From: an uncultured Flavobacteriales bacterium
Lineage (GTDB): Bacteria; Bacteroidota; Bacteroidia; Flavobacteriales_D; Sanyastnellaceae
Reading direction: 5' to 3'
DNA length: 11,994 nt
Assembly (NCBI GenBank): GCA_913057815.1
Contig: CAJXOV010000022.1
Location: 1 to 11,994, forward strand
Positions 6,682 to 11,994 of this stretch are shown piece by piece (within the stretch, counting starts at the first letter, position 1; each line of letters begins with the position of its first letter). Below the pieces are notes generated by a model. The model searched no databases and had not been told where the DNA came from. It saw only the letters and a list, made by a program, of their open reading frames with translations. Made by a program: the position numbers and the translations under genes.

Positions 6682-6780
6682 CTAATTCGTGAGAAATTAA
6701 GAATTCAATGGTTTAGTTTTTTCTAATAATAGAATGACTGAATTATGACGTTATTCGTTTGAAGATTCAAAGCATCATCC

Positions 6781-8400
6781 ATGAAAAATATTCTAAGCGC
6801 ATTACTTTTAGTTCTGACAGTCTCCACCGTTCTGTGTCAAAATGATTCCTTTACATCCAAGGCTGATTCATTTTTAAGTCAAAATGTCTCTAATGGTATT
6901 ATTGATTACAAAAGCCTGCAAGATTCTCCAGCACCACTAAATGAATTAGTGAAGCTAATAGCTGATATGCCAACAGAAGGCTTATCCAAGGAAGAAAAAG
7001 AAGTTTATCTAATTAATGCATATAACCTTATCGTCATTTATCAGATCAGAGAAAATTTCCCTTTGACTTCTCCCCTAACTGTTTCAGGATTTTTTAAATC
7101 CAATGAATTCAACTTCGGTGGAAACCAATGGACATTAGATTATGTAGAAAATGAGATTTTAAGACCAGAGTACATGGATGCTCGATTGCATTTCTCACTA
7201 GTATGTGGTGCTTTAGGGTGCCCAAGATTAAGTTCAGAGGCATATACAGTAGATAAGCTAGATGAGCAATTGGACTTGAGAACTAAACTGACTTTGAATT
7301 CAAATTGGTTTGTAAAACAAAGTGTAGACAAAAAGACTTTAGAACTCTCTCAAATATTTGAATGGTTTACAGATGATTTTGGCGGAAAATCCAATCTTAT
7401 AGCTTGGATGAATTTATATAGAGATATTCCATTTAATGAAAATGCTAAAACTAGCTACTACCCTTACGACTGGACTTTGAATGATATTAAAAATAGCACA
7501 GCTGAACTCAGCTCAAAGTCTCCTAACCTTATACCTGCTTCCAATTTCAATTTACAAACATTTAATGGAGGTAGCTTATTAAAGAAAGGACAGACGGATA
7601 TTACACTTTTTAATACAATTTATACTCAATCAAAATCAAATTGGAATGGACAAAGATTCAGTGGGTTTAGAGAATCATTTTACACCCATTCTTTGCAAGG
7701 CACATATGGAATAAGTAAAAATGGAAGATTCAATATAGGAGGAGAAATCAACTTCAAAGCATCTGCTAAGAGCACTGACTCCACGGCTTCATCGGTCACA
7801 GCTCCTTTGGAGTATATGAATAACGACTCTACTAGATATGGTATCTCAAATATAGGATTAAGACTAAAGTTTCAACCTTTTAAAGAAGTGAATGAGTTCT
7901 CTATACAGTCTACTTTTTCAATTCCTACAGTTAAAACTCCTGAAGGATTAACTGACAATGATACTCCAGAGAATAGTCGATATTTCCTAGATTGGGATAG
8001 ATATGTATGGTGGAATCAATTCTTTTATAGTAAATCTTTTAGTGATTTTCAAGTATTCTCCTCTGTAGAAACTCTCTTTAGATTCGGTAAAAACGATAAG
8101 CAAAGCTCTTCTGTAGACCTTCCTGCTAAGATATTCTTTAGTTATTTTCCTACTAAAAAGATAACTACCTATGTGATGACCGAACATGTACCTAGGTTCA
8201 GGTATAACGCCAATACAACTCCAGAATCATTAGCTGATTTAAATACACATTCCGGATATTACACAGCTAGTGGTGCAGGCTTTAAATATCAAATAGGTGA
8301 AAAGCTAAACATAGAACTCCTTTATACCAATTTTTGGAGAAGTAAGTATGCTGGGTTAGGAAACACTTTTAACATTGGTTTCAAGTATATAGCCGGATAA
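6781..8400 (+). CDS. DUF547 domain fused to an outer-membrane beta-barrel
   Basis: A 539-residue envelope protein starting at ATG 6781 with a signal peptide (MKNILSALLLVLTVSTVLCQ). Residues about 25-235 are a DUF547 domain: VYLINAYNLIVIYQI (NAYN at 79-82), LHFSLVCGALGCPRLSSEAY (His137, Cys142, Cys147), SQIFEWFTDDF and the closing YYPYDWTLND (226-235). The biochemical role of DUF547 is not established. Residues about 255-539 are a second module, beginning FNGGSLLKKGQTDITLFNTIYTQ, with many amphipathic strands (LQGTYGIS, FNIGGEINF, GISNIGLRLKF, FSIQSTFSI, LNIELLYT, FNIGFKYI); such stretches occur, as far as I recall, as separate outer-membrane proteins. The frame is unbroken across the junction, so this is a true fusion. 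It would put DUF547 in the periplasm, tied to the outer membrane. It has no operon partner and ends 2 bases from the convergent DUF4249 gene. Confidence 0.85.
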   Translation: MKNILSALLLVLTVSTVLCQNDSFTSKADSFLSQNVSNGIIDYKSLQDSPAPLNELVKLIADMPTEGLSKEEKEVYLINAYNLIVIYQIRENFPLTSPLTVSGFFKSNEFNFGGNQWTLDYVENEILRPEYMDARLHFSLVCGALGCPRLSSEAYTVDKLDEQLDLRTKLTLNSNWFVKQSVDKKTLELSQIFEWFTDDFGGKSNLIAWMNLYRDIPFNENAKTSYYPYDWTLNDIKNSTAELSSKSPNLIPASNFNLQTFNGGSLLKKGQTDITLFNTIYTQSKSNWNGQRFSGFRESFYTHSLQGTYGISKNGRFNIGGEINFKASAKSTDSTASSVTAPLEYMNNDSTRYGISNIGLRLKFQPFKEVNEFSIQSTFSIPTVKTPEGLTDNDTPENSRYFLDWDRYVWWNQFFYSKSFSDFQVFSSVETLFRFGKNDKQSSSVDLPAKIFFSYFPTKKITTYVMTEHVPRFRYNANTTPESLADLNTHSGYYTASGAGFKYQIGEKLNIELLYTNFWRSKYAGLGNTFNIGFKYIAG

Positions 8401-8402
8401 TT

Positions 8403-9269
8403 CTACTCAAAAGTATAATCGATAGTACTGACTTTAGAAACGCTAAACATGCCTACTGGATCTAATTCATCAGGCCCTGAAACATGATTTATATTAGTTA
8501 AAACGTTATATGTAGGGGCTGAAATAATTGCCAATGGACCTCCTATTCCAGTTTGTTCCACAACTTGTGTTAGATAATTGAACACTGTTTCATCTATGCT
8601 TCTTAATTCAACGTGAATAAATTCACCAGGTTGGTAAGTTCTACTAAAATCATTAATACTTTGTCTAATAGGTGGGATGAAAATTAAACCATCAGCTCCA
8701 TTTCCAGAAAAAGAAGCATCTTGACTAATTATTAAATCAGAAGGATCATTCTGCAATGTGTCATTCCTAGAATATCTAGCCCAATAGAAATCTTCTCTTT
8801 CAGCTATATCTCTGGAGAAAAATTCTGCAAAATAGCCTGCCTCAATCCCAAAAAGTTCGTCTTGAAATTCGACTCCTATAGAATCAATCGATGGAACTGG
8901 ATTTACAATACTCATAGCCTGATATTCATCATCACCATTTATAATTGATAGTTTATACTCCACTCCTTCTTCAAACTCTATAACTGACGTGTATCTGTAT
9001 GCTCCATTTTCAAAAAACAACTCAAATGGAGGATTTGTTCCATCTGTTATAGAAACTGTGGCATCCTCAATAACTCCAGATTCTGAATCATCAAAGTACT
9101 CTTGAGTCATGCTAAGAATGACCTCTGGTACAGATTGATTAGTTAAAAAAGCATCTACAGAGAACTGCGGTGCCCCTTCTGACAAGTCCACATCTACAAC
9201 GTCTTCACAGCTTGAAAAAACGATCATACCAATTAATAGTATGCTTAAGCTAAATAATGAATTTTTCAT
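8403..9269 (-). CDS. DUF4249 outer-membrane lipoprotein, partner of the TonB receptor
   Basis: A 288-residue lipoprotein. The ATG at 9267-9269 is chosen because MKNSLFSLSILLIGMIVFSSC is a complete lipoprotein signal with the acylated Cys at 21; a longer frame to 9317 would overlap the preceding gene and bury the signal. After the Cys, EDVVDVDLSEGAPQFSVDAFLTN is the DUF4249 opening, followed by VPEVILSMTQEYFDDSE, IEDATVSITDG, GAYRYTS and EEGVEYKLSI, all in the family's order. The ATG lies 4 bases after the stop of the TonB-dependent receptor gene, so the two are one operon. DUF4249 proteins regularly accompany such receptors and probably cap them or capture ligand, by analogy with SusD; the ligand is unknown. 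The gene ends tail-to-tail with the DUF547 fusion, with no terminator between. Confidence 0.93.
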   Translation of the reverse strand: MKNSLFSLSILLIGMIVFSSCEDVVDVDLSEGAPQFSVDAFLTNQSVPEVILSMTQEYFDDSESGVIEDATVSITDGTNPPFELFFENGAYRYTSVIEFEEGVEYKLSIINGDDEYQAMSIVNPVPSIDSIGVEFQDELFGIEAGYFAEFFSRDIAEREDFYWARYSRNDTLQNDPSDLIISQDASFSGNGADGLIFIPPIRQSINDFSRTYQPGEFIHVELRSIDETVFNYLTQVVEQTGIGGPLAIISAPTYNVLTNINHVSGPDELDPVGMFSVSKVSTIDYTFE

Positions 9270-9273
9270 TTTC

Positions 9274-11637
9274 TTAAAAATTAAAGTTGTAAGTAACAGA
9301 TGGAATAAATGAACCAACTACTGAATATCTGACCGCCTCGGTGATTTGAGGTGTATCTTCATTCTGTTGGAAATAGAATAAATATGGATTTTTTCTGGCA
9401 TATGCATTATAGACAGACAATACCACTTGGCCTTTCCATTTTCTATCAGCTCTCTCCTTTCCATCTATGATAGCTCCTACATCGGCTCTATGGTAAGCTG
9501 GTACCCTGAATGAATTTCTCTCATTGTTAGCATTTTGAGGAATAACCCAACCTTGCACATTTATTCTATTTGTTGGAAAAGTAGATGGAGTACCTGTTGC
9601 ATATGTGAAGCTTAGACTTAAGCTAGTTCTCTCAGAAATTTTTCTATTAATGTTGATATTGAAATTATGAGGCTTATCATATCTGTTTGGAAACCAATCT
9701 GAATTACTCACTCCTTCTATCTGTCTCTCAGTTTTACTTAGTGTATAAGACAGCCAACCCGTATAATTTCCTTTTTTCTTCTTTACATAAAACTCCAGTC
9801 CATATGCCCTGGCATCTCCTCTTAACAAATCAGCCTCGATAAACTCATTAATAAGAATATCGGCACCATTGATATAATCTACCACATTCTGAGTTTCTTT
9901 ATAATATCCTTCAACAGAGAATTCATAAGCATTTGACTTAAAATTTCTAAAATAACCAATGGCCAATTGGTCAGCCATAGATGGTTTAATATTATTTGTA
10001 GCTGGTGTCCATACATCTACAGGTGAAGAACCGACAGTGTTAGAAAGTAGATGTATATATTGAGCTGTTCTATTATAACTAGCTTTCAAAGAACTTGTGT
10101 TAGATAGAGAGAAGTTTACCGCAAATCTTGGTTCAAGGTTAGTGTATGTTTCTACTGCATCCCAGCGGCCTGCCGAATTATCAATGCCTGTTATTTCAGA
10201 TTGTCCTCCTGCCTCTTCAGGATCTTCTAAGGTATAAACATCTCTTCCTCCGAGATATTGATACATTGAAAATCTAAGGCCATATTGAAGAGTTATTTTC
10301 TCAGTAATCTTTTGCTCATTTTGAATATAGGCTGCCGACTCAACAGCATACTTTTTCTCTAGTGAGATATCGTTAGACTCCCCTTCACTTGCAAAGGTAG
10401 CTTCAGCTGGATTGAAATCATATAAATTAGACGTTAGCCCCATCTTTATTGTGTTCAGCTGATTAGCAAAAAAAGTTAAATCAACTTTACCTTGAATGTT
10501 TTGGATTCTAGAATCCCACTTAAATCCATTTCCATCATCAACTTCTACATCAAAAGCATACTTGTAATCGGTATAAATACCAGTCACATTCATGAAAACT
10601 TTATTATTGAAAATATGATTCCATCTGGCCGTAGTAGTCGTGTTTCCCCAAGAAAATTTGAAAAAATCGAATCCGATATTGTCACCGCCATTATATGCGG
10701 AAACAAAGAAGTTGTTATTATCATTTAATCTCCAATTTATCTTTCCTGTAAGATCGAAAAAATTGAATTTAGTTTCTTTAAAATCCTCACCTAAAAATGG
10801 TTTGGCCAGAATATCAATATATGAACGTCTACCTGCTACTATGAAACTAGCTTTATCCTTTTTGATCGGACCTTCTAAAGTAAGTCTAGAAAAAATACTT
10901 CCAATTCCACCTTGTCCCTCAAAACTCTTCTTATTTCCATCCCTCATCCTTACGTCAAGAATAGAAGATAAACGTCCCCCATATTCTGACGGAATACCTC
11001 CCTTAACTAATTTAACAGTCTTCACTACATCAGGGTTGAACACAGAAAAGAATCCAAATAAATGTGATGAATTATAAACTGGAGCTTCATCAATTAAGAT
11101 TAAGTTTTCATCTATCCCTCCACCTCTTACATTAAAACCTGAAGCGCCTTCTCCTACAGTGGCTACTCCTGGCATAGTTTGCACAGCCCTAATTACATCT
11201 GCTTCGCCTAATAAAGCAGGGATCGCTGTAATTGTAGCTATATCCATTTCACTTACAGACATCTCTATGTCTTTAACATTGTTGTTTTCTGCCTCTCCAG
11301 TTACTAGAGCTTCATCAATGTTAACAGTGGAGCTAGATAATTCAACATCTACTGATGAATTCTCTGTGATGCTTAAGGTTTTCTTTATTTCATCATATCC
11401 AATAAACGAAAAGAGTAATTCATAGGTACCTTCTTTTAATGGAATCGAATAAAATCCATATACATTCGTAGATACGATTATTTCAAAATCTGAAGTTGAG
11501 ATAGTAGCACCTATAAGCTCTTCTCCATTAGCGGAATCTCTCACATAACCAGATAAATTATACTTTTCCTGACATAGTACAGTTCCACTGAAAATTAGAA
11601 AGGAAAAAAGACAAATTGTCCTTACGAAATGATTCAT
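9274..11637 (-). CDS. TonB-dependent outer-membrane receptor with carboxypeptidase-like N-terminal domain
   Basis: A 787-residue receptor started at ATG 11635-11637, which gives the signal peptide MNHFVRTICLFSFLIFSG; an in-frame TTG at 11652 would put five extra residues before it. Residues about 26-105 are a carboxypeptidase-regulatory-like Ig fold (YNLSGYVRDSANGEELIGA, YGFYSIPLKEGTYELLFSFIGY). Residues about 124-234 are the plug (VIRAVQTMPGV, FNVRGGGIDENLILIDEAP, VKLVKGGIPSEYGGRLSS). The rest is a 22-strand-type barrel ending in an aromatic residue (VTYNFNF). It takes up a bound ligand using the TonB-ExbBD energy of the inner membrane. There is no STN signalling domain before the Ig fold and no FecR-type gene beside it, so it is not expected to signal to the ECF sigma factor in this window. 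The downstream DUF4249 lipoprotein is co-transcribed. The ligand cannot be told from sequence. Confidence 0.95.
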   Translation of the reverse strand: MNHFVRTICLFSFLIFSGTVLCQEKYNLSGYVRDSANGEELIGATISTSDFEIIVSTNVYGFYSIPLKEGTYELLFSFIGYDEIKKTLSITENSSVDVELSSSTVNIDEALVTGEAENNNVKDIEMSVSEMDIATITAIPALLGEADVIRAVQTMPGVATVGEGASGFNVRGGGIDENLILIDEAPVYNSSHLFGFFSVFNPDVVKTVKLVKGGIPSEYGGRLSSILDVRMRDGNKKSFEGQGGIGSIFSRLTLEGPIKKDKASFIVAGRRSYIDILAKPFLGEDFKETKFNFFDLTGKINWRLNDNNNFFVSAYNGGDNIGFDFFKFSWGNTTTTARWNHIFNNKVFMNVTGIYTDYKYAFDVEVDDGNGFKWDSRIQNIQGKVDLTFFANQLNTIKMGLTSNLYDFNPAEATFASEGESNDISLEKKYAVESAAYIQNEQKITEKITLQYGLRFSMYQYLGGRDVYTLEDPEEAGGQSEITGIDNSAGRWDAVETYTNLEPRFAVNFSLSNTSSLKASYNRTAQYIHLLSNTVGSSPVDVWTPATNNIKPSMADQLAIGYFRNFKSNAYEFSVEGYYKETQNVVDYINGADILINEFIEADLLRGDARAYGLEFYVKKKKGNYTGWLSYTLSKTERQIEGVSNSDWFPNRYDKPHNFNININRKISERTSLSLSFTYATGTPSTFPTNRINVQGWVIPQNANNERNSFRVPAYHRADVGAIIDGKERADRKWKGQVVLSVYNAYARKNPYLFYFQQNEDTPQITEAVRYSVVGSFIPSVTYNFNF

Positions 11638-11692
11638 GGTAAATAGTTTCAAATTGATGTCGATGCTTTTTAAGCGTTGAAATAATAAACCG

Positions 11693-11721
11693 CAAAACTC
11701 ATCATTTTATTCGAACAACAA
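11693..11721 (-). promoter_or_regulatory. Possible promoter of the receptor-lipoprotein operon
   Basis: On the minus strand GAGTTTTG (11693-11700) matches TAnnTTTG except for its first base, with TTG (11719-11721) 18 bases upstream. Transcription would start near 11687, about 50 bases before the ATG. Confidence 0.4.
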
Positions 11722-11805
11722 CCAATATTTCCTTCAATAAAACTTAAGAGGTGTTAAAAAAACTAACTAACTGATTAAAAGAAAGGAGAACCCTTATAAA
11801 CAACA

Positions 11806-11832
11806 AAAACCGCCTTGCTTAAGGGCGGTTTT
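11806..11832 (-). terminator. Intrinsic terminator, best fit to a leftward transcript
   Basis: A 9-bp perfect stem (AAAACCGCC 11806-11814, GGCGGTTTT 11824-11832) with a 9-base loop. On the minus strand the T-run is longer (TTTTTGTTGTTT) than on the plus strand (TTTT then CGG), so it most likely ends a transcript coming from the right edge. It could work in both directions. Confidence 0.7.
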
Positions 11833-11834
11833 CG

Positions 11835-11863
11835 GAAGTGATTGATCTTGGATGAATCACTTC
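11835..11863. repeat. 9-bp inverted repeat next to the terminator
   Basis: GAAGTGATT (11835-11843) and AATCACTTC (11855-11863) are perfect inverted repeats with an 11-base spacer. They sit 2 bases from the terminator stem, so a leftward RNA would end with two stacked hairpins. Confidence 0.6.
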
Positions 11864-11994
11864 ACCCTTGCTATGCTTTTATTTGCTATTAAGAAGACTT
11901 CAACTACTAAATAATGGTTGCAATTCAATCTAAATATTTATTCTTTCGTATCATATTTTCACTTAGAATAGTACTCAAAAAACATCTATACTCC

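Larger units (their letters stand above)
11638..11994. other. Right-edge region without a convincing gene
   Basis: This 357-base stretch holds the receptor operon's leader, a short AACT triplicate (11761-11772), two adjacent hairpins (11806-11832 and 11835-11863) and AT-rich DNA. A plus-strand frame opens at ATG 11914 and runs to the edge (27 codons, MVAIQSKYLFFRI...), and a minus-strand frame enters from the edge and stops at 11925 (22 codons). One may be the end of a neighbouring gene, but both are too short to judge. Confidence 0.5.

Noticed and set aside
9270..9317. Longer start for the DUF4249 gene at 9317
   Set aside because: It would overlap the TonB receptor coding region and place 16 residues before a complete lipoprotein signal; the ATG at 9269 is far better.
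10640..11077. Plus-strand open frame of 145 codons
   Set aside because: It is antisense to the plug and early barrel of a well-supported TonB receptor, and its translation has no domain or signal peptide.
11914..11994. Plus-strand gene start at the right edge
   Set aside because: Only 27 codons are visible with no recognisable motif, and a competing minus-strand frame covers the same bases; kept as a remark in the edge region only.

Overview
The window looks like the left edge of a draft contig from a low-GC member of the Bacteroidota, probably Cytophagales-like. The evidence is Bacteroidota-specific families (a DUF4249 lipoprotein paired with a TonB-dependent receptor carrying a carboxypeptidase-like N-terminal domain, and a type IX sorting-domain-like tail), weak or absent Shine-Dalgarno sequences, and a TAnnTTTG-type promoter before typA. 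The lineage below phylum is inference. Bases 1-33 are an Illumina Nextera adapter and not genomic DNA.

Layout: 34-470 (-) is the 5' part of an outer-membrane barrel gene cut by the contig end. 804-2649 (-) is a two-gene operon of an ECF sigma factor and a single-pass membrane protein, probably its anti-sigma factor, with an 8-base overlap and a terminator at 724-751. 2887-4668 (-) is typA/bipA with its own promoter and a strong terminator. 4881-5312 (+) is a small secreted coiled-coil protein with a shortened T9SS-like C-terminal domain. 5397-6647 (-) is a small Omp85-family barrel with one POTRA-like domain and no ATG start. 6781-8400 (+) fuses a DUF547 domain to an outer-membrane barrel. 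8403-11637 (-) is an operon of a TonB-dependent receptor followed by a DUF4249 lipoprotein. The right end (11638-11994) holds no convincing gene but has two adjacent hairpins.

Functional theme: most genes act in the cell envelope. The TonB receptor and lipoprotein probably form an outer-membrane uptake pair for an unknown ligand. The sigma/anti-sigma pair probably relays an envelope signal. typA is the one core cytoplasmic gene. No mobile element, CRISPR array, tRNA or rRNA was seen. The window is not an obvious defence or biosynthetic island; its most unusual points are the duplicated domain in the anti-sigma candidate, the DUF547-barrel fusion, the one-POTRA Omp85 protein, and two flush convergent genes separated by 2 bases.
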